DNA of 5,002 bases from Rhodospirillales bacterium Alpha_05. GTDB taxonomy: Bacteria; Pseudomonadota; Alphaproteobacteria; Rhodospirillales; Rhodospirillaceae. The DNA is taken from NCBI GenBank assembly GCA_001603335.1, contig LUYR01000392.1, forward strand, positions 6,095 to 11,096, read 5' to 3'. A program made the position numbers and the translations under genes. Shown piece by piece: positions 1 to 5,002 of this stretch. The notes under the pieces are model-generated. The model was given only the letters and a program-made list of their open reading frames with translations, did no database searches and had not been told where the DNA came from. How positions within the stretch are numbered: the first letter of the stretch is position 1; each line of letters starts with the position of its first letter.

Positions 1-354
1 CCCGCCGATGCCCCCAACGGGCTCATCGGCGGCACCATTGCGGGCGCGGAGATGGACGTGGTCTCGCGCCTGTTGTTCATGCAGCAGACCCACAAGACCT
101 ACGCCGGCACCAGCACCGTCTGCACCGGCATCGCCGCGCGCATCCCCGGCACGCTGGTCTACGCGATGGCGCGCCCCGAGACCCGCGACGCGCCCGAAGT
201 GCGGATCGGCCATCCCGCAGGGGTGATCGTCACCGAAAGCGAGGTCTCGCTCGACGGCAACACCTACGTCGTCCACCGCGCCACCCTCGGCCGCACCGCG
301 CGGCGGATCATGGACGGCACGGTGTTCGTCCGCGCTCCGGCGCGCGTGGCGTGA
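1..354 (+). CDS. prpF: PrpF-family isomerase, C-terminal part (5' end outside window)
   Basis: This is the last 117 residues of a protein read in frame 1 from the first base to the TGA at 352-354. The fragment matches what I know of the C-terminal lobe of PrpF proteins: a segment around residues 27-47 with VCTGIAARIPGTLV, then VRIGHPAGVI (about 67-76; PrpF proteins typically carry VRxGHPSG here), then RTARRIMDGTVFV near the end (PrpF: RSARxLMEGxVxVP). The family has a diaminopimelate-epimerase-like fold and includes the 2-methylaconitate cis-trans isomerase of the AcnD/PrpF methylcitrate route, 4-oxalomesaconate tautomerase (GalD) and 3-methylitaconate isomerase. All act by shifting a proton on an unsaturated polycarboxylate in the cytoplasm. 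The catalytic residues lie upstream of the window, so the substrate cannot be read. The stop is 14 bases before the next gene's preferred start, which indicates co-transcription. The family call is firm; the exact reaction is not. Confidence 0.85.
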   Translation, partial: PADAPNGLIGGTIAGAEMDVVSRLLFMQQTHKTYAGTSTVCTGIAARIPGTLVYAMARPETRDAPEVRIGHPAGVIVTESEVSLDGNTYVVHRATLGRTARRIMDGTVFVRAPARVA

Positions 355-356
355 GC

Positions 357-360
357 GGAG
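357..360 (+). promoter_or_regulatory. Ribosome binding site deciding the MmgE/PrpD start
   Basis: GGAG at 357-360 sits 8 bases before the ATG at 369. The alternative in-frame GTG at 351, which overlaps the prpF stop as GTGA, has no purine-rich element upstream. This favours 369 as the start, although the GTGA overlap is a common coupling arrangement and cannot be excluded. Confidence 0.6.
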
Positions 361-368
361 AGCCCCGG

Positions 369-1709
369 ATGACCATCGCCGAACGCCTCGCCCAGCACTT
401 TTCCGACCTCGATTTCTCCCGGATTCCTGCGGCCCAGATCGCCGACGCGAAGCGCCTGGTGCAGGATTACCTCGGCGTCGCGCTGGGCGGCAGCCGCACC
501 GAAAGCGCGCGCATCGCCGCCGAATTCGCGATCCTCACCGGCGGCAAGGCGGAGGCGCGGCTGATCGGCAATGGCGCGAAGGTTCCGGCGCTGCATGCGG
601 CGTTCGCCAATGCCATCGCCGCCCACAGCATCGAACTCGACGACGTCGACGTGCTGGCGCTGTTCCACTTTTCGCCGCCGGTGGTCTCGGCGGCGTTGGC
701 GGTGGCCGAGCGCCAGGGTTCGAGCGGCGCGGAGTTCCTTGCGGCGGTGGTGGGCGGATGCGAAATGCTCGCCCGCGCCAGCGCCGCCACCAACATCTCG
801 CTGCGCGACCGCGGCTTCCACACTACGCCGGTGTGCGGCGGCTTCGGCGCGGCGGTGGCGGCGGGCATGCTGCTCAAGCTCTCCGCCGACCAGATGGTCT
901 CCGCCCTCGGCCTCGCCGGAGCGCAGGCCTCCGGGCTGATGGAAATGTACGGTCCGTCGATGCAGAAGCGCTTCAACCCCGGTCCGGCGGCGCGCGCGGG
1001 CGTGACCTCGGCGGTGATGGCGAGCCTCGGCTACACCGGCGCGGCGACGATCTTCGAGGGCGAGCGCGGCTTCTGCCGGGCGTTCTCCGACGGTGTCCAG
1101 CTCGACGCCCTGACCCATGGCCTCGGCACAGAGTTCCCGATCTTCATCGAGTTCAAGCCCTACTCCTGCGCCCGGCCGATCCACAACGCCATCGACTGCG
1201 CTCTGGAAATCCGGCCGAAACTCGGCGGAACCACCGCGACGATCGCGCGGATGACGATGCGCCGCCACCCCGACTGGGCGCACTTCCACCTCAACCCCGC
1301 GCCCCGCACCTATCACGAGGCGCAGGTCAGCCTGCCCTATTCGGTCGCGGTGGCGCTGATCGAGGGCGCGGCGCTGCCCGCCCAATACCAGGACTCGAAG
1401 CTCGACGAGCCCGAGATTCGCCGCCTCAGTCATCTTCTCCAGGTGGTTCCCGACGCCAGCCTGCCGCGCGGCGTCTCCTGCCACCTCACCGTCGAGACCG
1501 AGGGCGGCGCGTTCGCCGCCCAGATCGACCATCCGAAGGGCTCGATCGCGGTGCCGATGAGCGCGGCGGAAGCGGCGGCGAAGTTCCGCGCCCTCGCCGA
1601 CCCGGTGGTCGGCGGCGAGGCCGCCGAGGCCCTGATCGCCCGGATCGCGTCGCTCGAAGATGCGGCCTCGGTCGCCGGGCTGGTCGAGACGGCACGCGAA
1701 AGCGCCTGA
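369..1709 (+). CDS. MmgE/PrpD superfamily protein (dehydratase/isomerase/epimerase-like)
   Basis: A complete protein of 446 residues from ATG 369 (452 from GTG 351), close to the usual 440-460 of the family. Family blocks appear in order: IADAKRLVQDYLGVALGG at about 24-41; HSIELDD (86-92) followed by H100 in FHFSPPVV; RGFHTTPVCGGFGAA (148-162); SMQKRFNPGPAARAG (197-211); the KPY block with K263; and SLPYSVAVAL around Y324. The N-terminal all-helical domain and C-terminal alpha/beta lid are therefore both present. Known members are 2-methylcitrate dehydratase, cis-aconitate decarboxylase and iminodisuccinate epimerase, all soluble cytoplasmic enzymes acting on small polycarboxylates. Compared from memory with cis-aconitate decarboxylase (ACOD1), the histidines H100 and H151, K200, K263 and Y324 are kept, but the ACOD1 positions D93, T97 and H277 appear to be E89, V93 and A268. 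Decarboxylation of cis-aconitate is therefore doubtful. It follows prpF closely and precedes the TRAP genes, so it probably acts on the same substrate. The superfamily is certain; the reaction is unknown. Confidence 0.93.
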   Translation: MTIAERLAQHFSDLDFSRIPAAQIADAKRLVQDYLGVALGGSRTESARIAAEFAILTGGKAEARLIGNGAKVPALHAAFANAIAAHSIELDDVDVLALFHFSPPVVSAALAVAERQGSSGAEFLAAVVGGCEMLARASAATNISLRDRGFHTTPVCGGFGAAVAAGMLLKLSADQMVSALGLAGAQASGLMEMYGPSMQKRFNPGPAARAGVTSAVMASLGYTGAATIFEGERGFCRAFSDGVQLDALTHGLGTEFPIFIEFKPYSCARPIHNAIDCALEIRPKLGGTTATIARMTMRRHPDWAHFHLNPAPRTYHEAQVSLPYSVAVALIEGAALPAQYQDSKLDEPEIRRLSHLLQVVPDASLPRGVSCHLTVETEGGAFAAQIDHPKGSIAVPMSAAEAAAKFRALADPVVGGEAAEALIARIASLEDAASVAGLVETARESA

Positions 1710-1723
1710 ACGCCCAAGTTTCC

Positions 1724-1743
1724 TTGCATGGCACGCAATGCAA
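1724..1743. promoter_or_regulatory. Candidate operator: 6-8-6 inverted repeat
   Basis: TTGCAT at 1724-1729 and its exact reverse complement ATGCAA at 1738-1743 are separated by 8 bases. The centre-to-centre distance of the two arms is 14 bases. GCAAT is also repeated in tandem at 1735-1744. Dyads of this kind upstream of transporter genes are often repressor or activator sites (GntR, LysR or similar), but no regulator gene is visible in the window to pair it with. The arms also overlap TGGCACG (1729-1735), a full match to the sigma-54 -24 element. Confidence 0.35.
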
Positions 1744-1812
1744 TCTCGACCTCACGTATTGCGAACCGGACCCATCTCAAGAACTTGGAGCAATTGGCAG
1801 AACGGTACCGCA

Positions 1813-1828
1813 CGGGGGCGAACCCCCG
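1813..1828 (+). other. Short GC hairpin in the TRAP leader
   Basis: CGGGGG (1813-1818) pairs perfectly with CCCCCG (1823-1828) across a CGAA tetraloop, giving a very stable 6-bp stem. No T-run follows, so it is not an intrinsic terminator. It may stabilise the 5' end of a processed dctPQM message or act in attenuation; this is inference. Confidence 0.4.
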
Positions 1829-1854
1829 GCGCAAGGTTGACACCAGCGATCCTC

Positions 1855-1868
1855 CGGCGCGAGCGCCG
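1855..1868 (+). other. Second GC hairpin upstream of the dctP ribosome binding site
   Basis: CGGCGC (1855-1860) and GCGCCG (1863-1868) form an inverted repeat around GA; as RNA it would fold as a 5-bp CGGCG/CGCCG stem with a CGAG loop. It ends 17 bases before the Shine-Dalgarno, followed by an AT-rich unpaired stretch that would leave the ribosome site open. GC-rich DNA yields such stems by chance, so its function is unproven. Confidence 0.3.
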
Positions 1869-1885
1869 AGATCATAACAACCGAC

Positions 1886-1891
1886 GGGAGG
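1886..1891 (+). promoter_or_regulatory. Strong ribosome binding site of dctP
   Basis: GGGAGG lies 4 bases before ATG 1896, the strongest-looking Shine-Dalgarno in the window together with that of dctM. Binding proteins are needed in excess over the membrane subunits, which fits a strong site here and the weak one at dctQ. Confidence 0.75.
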
Positions 1892-1895
1892 TATC

Positions 1896-2906
1896 ATGAC
1901 CAAGTCTTCGCGTATCGTGATGACGACGTTCGGCGCGGCCGTCCTCTGCGGCATGACCGCGACCAGCGCACTCGCGGCGGATCTCACCGTCCGCTTCGCC
2001 TGGTACATGCCGCCGCACACCGCCACCTCGGACCAGGCGGAAGCGATCGCCAAGAACATCGAGGAGATGAGCAAGGGCGCGATCAAGGTGCAGACCTATC
2101 CGGCGGGGTCGCTGGCGGTCGAGACCGGCATGGGCCAGGCGATCACCAACAACACCGTCAACATGGGCATCGTCGGCATGCACTGGTGGTCGAACCGCGA
2201 GCCCGCACTCGACTGGGACACCATCCCCTTCCTCGTCACCGAACCCGCCAAGCTGATGCCCGCGTTCAAGGGCAAGCTCGGCGACGACATCAACGCGATC
2301 CTCAACAAGCACAACGTCGAGGTCATCGGCTGGGGCTTCTACGGCTATTCGATCAGCTACATCAACACCAAGCACGAGGTGAAGCTGCCCAAGGACCTCA
2401 ACGGCCTGAAGATGCGCTCCGACGGCAAGCTCAACAACGTGTTCCTGCGTGACGAAGGCGCGGTTCCGGTGGCGATCGATTCCTCCGAAGTCTACACCGC
2501 GCTGCAACGCGGCACCCTCGACGGCGCCTCATCGGGGATGGCGAGCTTCGTCTCGCGCAAGTGGATCGAAGTCGGCAAGTACATCACCGCGATCCACTAC
2601 TCGCCGATCGTCTACCCGATTCAAGCCAACGCCACATGGTGGAAGGGCCTGACCCAGGCGCAGCGCGACATCATCACCAAGGCGATCGAGGCCACCGAGG
2701 ACTCGAACCTCAAGACCATCGAAAAGGACTTCACCGGCAACATCCAGGTCGCCGAAAAGGCCGGAGTGAAGGTCTACCAGCCCAACGCCGAGGAGCTGAA
2801 GGTGTGGAAGGACAAGGCCTATCCGCACGCCGTCGAAACCTATCTCAAGGCCGCCGGCGACGATGGGCAGAAGATGCTCGACGACGTCAAAGCGGCGATG
2901 AACTGA
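1896..2906 (+). CDS. dctP: TRAP transporter periplasmic solute-binding protein (DctP family)
   Basis: A complete 336-residue protein, the normal DctP length. Residues 1-27 form a Sec signal peptide: basic start (K3, R6), hydrophobic core, and ATSALA|AD as the likely cleavage site after residue 27. The mature part begins LTVRFAWYMPPHTATSDQA, the typical first beta-strand and ligand-side loop of TRAP binding proteins. The LNGLKMRS block carries R174 at the position of the near-invariant arginine that salt-bridges the substrate carboxylate, followed by EVYTALQRGTLDGA (198-211), a family hallmark. The protein captures a carboxylate in the periplasm and delivers it to the Q/M membrane subunits. 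The pocket-side region around 96-112 is rich in tryptophan (W97, W98, W107) and has R101, so a ligand with more than one charged or ring-like group is possible, but this cannot be decided by eye. The gene is followed 12 bases later by dctQ. The ligand is unknown; the family call is secure. Confidence 0.97.
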   Translation: MTKSSRIVMTTFGAAVLCGMTATSALAADLTVRFAWYMPPHTATSDQAEAIAKNIEEMSKGAIKVQTYPAGSLAVETGMGQAITNNTVNMGIVGMHWWSNREPALDWDTIPFLVTEPAKLMPAFKGKLGDDINAILNKHNVEVIGWGFYGYSISYINTKHEVKLPKDLNGLKMRSDGKLNNVFLRDEGAVPVAIDSSEVYTALQRGTLDGASSGMASFVSRKWIEVGKYITAIHYSPIVYPIQANATWWKGLTQAQRDIITKAIEATEDSNLKTIEKDFTGNIQVAEKAGVKVYQPNAEELKVWKDKAYPHAVETYLKAAGDDGQKMLDDVKAAMN

Positions 2907-2918
2907 CGGCGGCGGGGA

Positions 2919-3434
2919 ATGGATTCCGTCACCGCACGCCCCGCAGCCAAGGGCGCCGAAACCGTGGTCCGCGTCGGCGAGAGGATCGTCGACGCGGTGA
3001 GCCACGTCGCCTCGCTGTCGCTCTTGTTCCTCACCACGGGACTGCTGCTCGGCATCGTGCTGCGCTGGTTCGCCATCGACAATTCCTGGACCTACGGCTT
3101 CGACCTGATTTCGCTGGTCTGGGTCGCCTTCGGCGGCGCGGTGGTCGCGGCCAAGTTCGACTACCACGTCACCGCGGGCATCGCGCTCGAAACCCACTTC
3201 CCGCGCCTCGGGCTGGCCCTGCCGGTGGTGCGGTTCGTGATCGTCATCGGCTTTCTCGTCCTGTTCCTGATTTCCGGGTGGCAGGACACCTCCAACAGCT
3301 ACCTCAACCACGAGACCACCTACGACGTCACCGAGTGGCCGGTGTGGGTGAGCAAGGCTGCGCTACCGGTCGGCTGCCTGTTCTGGGCGTTTACCGAAGT
3401 CGTGAAATTCGGCCGCGCGCTGCTGTCGCGCTGA
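2919..3434 (+). CDS. dctQ: TRAP transporter small membrane subunit (DctQ family)
   Basis: A 171-residue integral membrane protein with four predicted helices at about 28-49, 61-79, 98-120 and 140-161, as in all DctQ proteins. The segment WTYGFDLISLVWVAFGGAVVAAKFDYH (57-83) corresponds to the family's conserved second helix, where an acidic residue precedes the helix, a V/L-W motif lies within it and a basic residue plus H follow it (here K79, H83). DctQ sits beside DctM in the inner membrane and helps dock the binding protein. The ATG at 2919 is 12 bases after the dctP stop; only a weak GGCGGGGA run lies directly in front of it, so initiation may depend on coupling with dctP. The N-terminal 25 residues are hydrophilic and somewhat longer than in many DctQ proteins; a later GTG start within them is possible. 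No sign of damage. Confidence 0.95.
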   Translation: MDSVTARPAAKGAETVVRVGERIVDAVSHVASLSLLFLTTGLLLGIVLRWFAIDNSWTYGFDLISLVWVAFGGAVVAAKFDYHVTAGIALETHFPRLGLALPVVRFVIVIGFLVLFLISGWQDTSNSYLNHETTYDVTEWPVWVSKAALPVGCLFWAFTEVVKFGRALLSR

Positions 3435-3458
3435 CGGCCGCCGCTTTTCGAAGACAAC

Positions 3459-3465
3459 GGGAGGG
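3459..3465 (+). promoter_or_regulatory. Ribosome binding site deciding the dctM start
   Basis: GGGAGGG at 3459-3465 is 8 bases from the TTG at 3474 and 11 bases from the adjacent in-frame GTG at 3477. No ATG is available near the start of the frame. Spacing favours TTG, codon preference favours GTG; the product differs by one residue. Confidence 0.7.
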
Positions 3466-3473
3466 ACGAGACC

Positions 3474-4754
3474 TTGGTGTTCCTGACGACGATCGTTGTG
3501 CTTCTGGTTCTTCTCGTGATCGGGATTCCGATCGCGATCTCGTTGTTCGTCAGCGGCCTGGTCGGCTACATGATGACCATCGACATCCAGCCGGGCCTCA
3601 CCGCGCTGGCCCAAATCGCCTTCGGCCACCTGAACTCGTTCGTCCTCGCGGCGATCCCGCTCTACGTGTTCATGGGCCAGATCATGCTCAAAGGCGGCTC
3701 GGGCAAGGACCTCTTCGACTTCGCCCAGCGCGTCGTCGGCAAGCTGCCGGGCGGCTTGGGCGTCGCCGCGATTTTCGCCTGCGCGATCTTCGCCGCGATC
3801 TCGGGTTCCTCCACCGCCACGGTGGCGACGATCGGCTCGATCAGCATCCCCGAAATGCTGAAGCGCGGCTACGAGCGCAAGATCACCGCGGGCGCGGTGG
3901 CGGTTTCGGGCAGCCTTGGGATTCTGATCCCGCCGTCGATCTCGTTCATCCTCTATTCCCTGGTCACCAGCACCTCGGTGGGCAAGCTGTTCATGGCCGG
4001 GTTCATCCCCGGGATCATGCTGGCGCTGATGTTCGCCGCCTACACCGTCCTCGTCAGCATCTTCGACCGCTCGAAACATGTGACCAAGGACAGCACCAAG
4101 ATCCCCCTCACCTTCGAGATGTTCGGGATCATCGCGATGATCTTCATCGTGCTGGGCGGCATCTACCTCGGCTACTTCACCCCCACCGAGGCGGCGGCGG
4201 CGGGCGTGGCCTACGCCCTCCTGTTCACCGTGTTCGTCAAGCGCACCCTGACCCTCAGGCTGTTCTGGGCGGCGACCCGCGACACCGTGGCGTCGAGCGC
4301 GATGATCTTGATGCTGGTGGCGGGCGCGGCGGTGTTCGGCAACACCCTCTCGCTGCTGCGGGTGCCGCAGGATTTGACGATGTGGCTCTCGGGGCTCGAT
4401 CTTTCGCCCTGGCACTTCCTCCTCGCGGTCAACGTGCTGTTCCTCGTGCTCGGGATGTTCATGGACGCGTCGGCGGCGATCCTCGTCACCGTGCCGATCC
4501 TGCTGCCCGGTCTCGAGCACTTCGACATCGACCTGATCTGGTTCGGCGTGATCCTGGTGATCAACATGGAAATCGGCGCGGTGACCCCGCCGGTCGGGAT
4601 GAACCTGTTCGTGGTCAAGGCGCTCAGACCGGATTACGCAATCAGCGAGATTCTCATGGGGTCGCTGCCGTTCGCGATGCTCGGGCTCGTCGGCCTCGCA
4701 TTGGTGATGGTGTTCCCCGAGATCGCGCTGTTCCTGCCGCAGTTCATGAAGTGA
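3474..4754 (+). CDS. dctM: TRAP transporter large permease subunit (DctM family)
   Basis: A 426-residue, very hydrophobic protein with roughly eleven or more membrane segments, the standard DctM length. It is the elevator-type transport subunit that moves the substrate with sodium ions. Clear family blocks are FAAISGSSTATVATIGSISIP (about 106-126), the first helical hairpin/unwound region; AVSGSLGILIPPSISFILYS (143-162); GYFTPTEAAAAG (233-244); MDASAAILVTVPILLP (330-345); and GAVTPPVGMNLFVVK (368-382), the second hairpin region implicated in sodium and substrate binding. The start is non-ATG (TTG 3474 or GTG 3477), chosen because a good Shine-Dalgarno lies 8 or 11 bases upstream. The gap from dctQ is 39 bases, with no promoter or terminator visible. 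The stop TGA at 4752-4754 overlaps the ribosome site of the next gene. Substrate cannot be deduced from this subunit. Confidence 0.97.
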   Translation: MVFLTTIVVLLVLLVIGIPIAISLFVSGLVGYMMTIDIQPGLTALAQIAFGHLNSFVLAAIPLYVFMGQIMLKGGSGKDLFDFAQRVVGKLPGGLGVAAIFACAIFAAISGSSTATVATIGSISIPEMLKRGYERKITAGAVAVSGSLGILIPPSISFILYSLVTSTSVGKLFMAGFIPGIMLALMFAAYTVLVSIFDRSKHVTKDSTKIPLTFEMFGIIAMIFIVLGGIYLGYFTPTEAAAAGVAYALLFTVFVKRTLTLRLFWAATRDTVASSAMILMLVAGAAVFGNTLSLLRVPQDLTMWLSGLDLSPWHFLLAVNVLFLVLGMFMDASAAILVTVPILLPGLEHFDIDLIWFGVILVINMEIGAVTPPVGMNLFVVKALRPDYAISEILMGSLPFAMLGLVGLALVMVFPEIALFLPQFMK

Positions 4755-4756
4755 GG
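4753..4756 (+). promoter_or_regulatory. Ribosome binding site of the second PrpD-like gene, overlapping the dctM stop
   Basis: GAGG at 4753-4756 includes the last two bases of the dctM TGA stop and lies 5 bases before ATG 4762. This indicates translational coupling of dctM and the downstream enzyme gene, and thus a single transcript across the transporter and enzyme. Confidence 0.65.
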
Positions 4757-4761
4757 TCCGG

Positions 4762-5002
4762 ATGACGCCATTCCTCGTCCGCGTCCACCCCAGCGCCGCG
4801 ACGCCGCCCCGCACCCAGCTCCTCGCCTGGAAGCTCGCCGAGGTCGCGGCCGACGATGCGCCCCTCGACGACGCGGTGGTCGAGATGATCGCCAACCGCG
4901 TCATCGACAACGCCGGGGTGGCGATCGCGGGGCTCAGCCGCCGCCCGGTCGCCAACGCCCGCGCCCAGGCCCTCGCCCACCCGCATGCGGGCGGCGCCAC
5001 GG
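4762..5002 (+). CDS. prpD: MmgE/PrpD family protein, 2-methylcitrate dehydratase-like, N-terminal part (3' end outside window)
   Basis: An open frame of 80 codons from ATG 4762 runs off the window end. The product has VRVHPSAA near the start, then TQLLAWKLAEVAADDAPLDDAVVEMI, then ANRVIDNAGVAIAGLSRRPVANARAQALAHP and GGAT at the cut. The block RxIDNxxVAIAxLxRRPVxxARxQALAHP...GGAT is, as I recall it, the N-terminal signature of a PrpD subgroup annotated as 2-methylcitrate dehydratase, which dehydrates (2S,3S)-2-methylcitrate to 2-methylaconitate in the cytoplasm. It clearly differs from the MmgE/PrpD protein at 369-1709, which has VQDYLGVALGG at the equivalent place, so the two are diverged paralogues and not a recent duplication. 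The catalytic residues lie beyond the window. The gene is coupled to dctM with a 7-base gap. Family call strong; the specific methylcitrate activity is moderate, since a PrpD label is often used for enzymes of other substrates. Confidence 0.85.
   Translation, partial: MTPFLVRVHPSAATPPRTQLLAWKLAEVAADDAPLDDAVVEMIANRVIDNAGVAIAGLSRRPVANARAQALAHPHAGGAT

Larger units (their letters stand above)
1710..1895 (+). promoter_or_regulatory. Intergenic leader of the TRAP genes, probable regulatory region
   Basis: This is the only sizeable gap in the window. Its first ~90 bases are much richer in A and T than the flanking genes, as expected of a promoter region. It holds a perfect dyad at 1724-1743, an 8-base palindrome CGGTACCG at 1803-1810, two short GC-rich hairpins (1813-1828 and 1855-1868) and the dctP Shine-Dalgarno. 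I could not find a convincing sigma-70 pair: a perfect TTGACA at 1837-1842 has no acceptable -10 at 16-18 bases. No rho-independent terminator is visible after the MmgE/PrpD stop, so transcription may also read through from upstream. It is likely a secondary promoter or a leader that adjusts TRAP expression relative to the enzymes; that role is inference. Confidence 0.45.

Noticed and set aside
264..1532. A 422-codon minus-strand open frame opposite the MmgE/PrpD gene
   Set aside because: Composition is rich in R, G, A, E and H without recognisable motifs; the + strand carries an intact conserved enzyme.
1729..1744. A canonical sigma-54 promoter
   Set aside because: TGGCACG matches, but at the required distance the bases are AA in place of the essential GC; kept only as a finding to check.
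1813..1828. Rho-independent terminator after the MmgE/PrpD gene
   Set aside because: The stem is stable but no T-run follows on either strand, and it is more than 100 bases after the stop codon.
758..1840. A 360-codon + strand frame overlapping the MmgE/PrpD gene and the leader
   Set aside because: It is an R/G/P-rich frame-shifted shadow without a supporting start site or motifs.
1837..1842. TTGACA as a sigma-70 -35 box
   Set aside because: At 16-18 bases downstream there is only GC-rich hairpin sequence and nothing resembling TATAAT; CATAAC at 1873-1878 is too far away.
2561..4765. A 734-codon + strand frame spanning dctP, dctQ and dctM
   Set aside because: The translation is arginine-, glycine- and proline-rich nonsense in a shifted frame, and the three real genes explain the whole region.
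3363..5000. A 545-codon open frame on the minus strand opposite dctM and the second prpD
   Set aside because: Its product is low-complexity, dominated by R, E, H, D and Q, which is the typical antisense shadow of a GC-rich membrane-protein gene. The + strand genes here have clear family motifs.
1..5002. Mobile element, phage, CRISPR or defence system
   Set aside because: No transposase, integrase, terminal inverted repeats, spaced direct repeats or defence-type domains are visible; all coding capacity is metabolic or transport.

Overview
The window is high-GC bacterial DNA with wobble positions dominated by G and C and long spurious open frames on both strands. Together with the gene families present, this suggests a proteobacterium, most likely an alphaproteobacterium; the taxon is an inference from style, not from a marker gene. 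All genes are on the + strand and packed tightly, so this looks like the middle of one catabolic and transport locus. There is no sign of mobile DNA, CRISPR, tRNA or rRNA.

Layout: (1) 1-354, the last 117 codons of a PrpF-family protein (aconitate or methylaconitate isomerase / 4-oxalomesaconate tautomerase-like). (2) 369-1709, a complete MmgE/PrpD-superfamily protein whose ribosome binding site lies just after the prpF stop. (3) 1710-1895, a 186-base gap of visibly lower GC than its surroundings, holding a perfect 6-8-6 dyad, two short GC-rich hairpins and a strong Shine-Dalgarno. (4) 1896-4754, a complete TRAP transporter in the order P-Q-M: periplasmic binding protein, small 4-TM subunit, large permease subunit. 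(5) 4762-5002, the first 80 codons of a second, different MmgE/PrpD protein that resembles 2-methylcitrate dehydratase PrpD; it is cut by the window end and its Shine-Dalgarno overlaps the dctM stop codon.

How they may work together: the TRAP system would import a small carboxylate using a sodium gradient, and the enzymes of the flanking genes (a PrpF-type isomerase and two PrpD-type dehydratases/isomerases/epimerases) would process it. PrpF and PrpD act on branched or unsaturated tricarboxylates in the 2-methylcitrate cycle, so a citrate-, aconitate-, methylaconitate- or related C4-C7 carboxylate is a plausible substrate. No citrate synthase (PrpC), isocitrate lyase (PrpB) or AcnD is visible here, so an ordinary propionate operon cannot be claimed. 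Both ends are open, so the full gene set is unknown.
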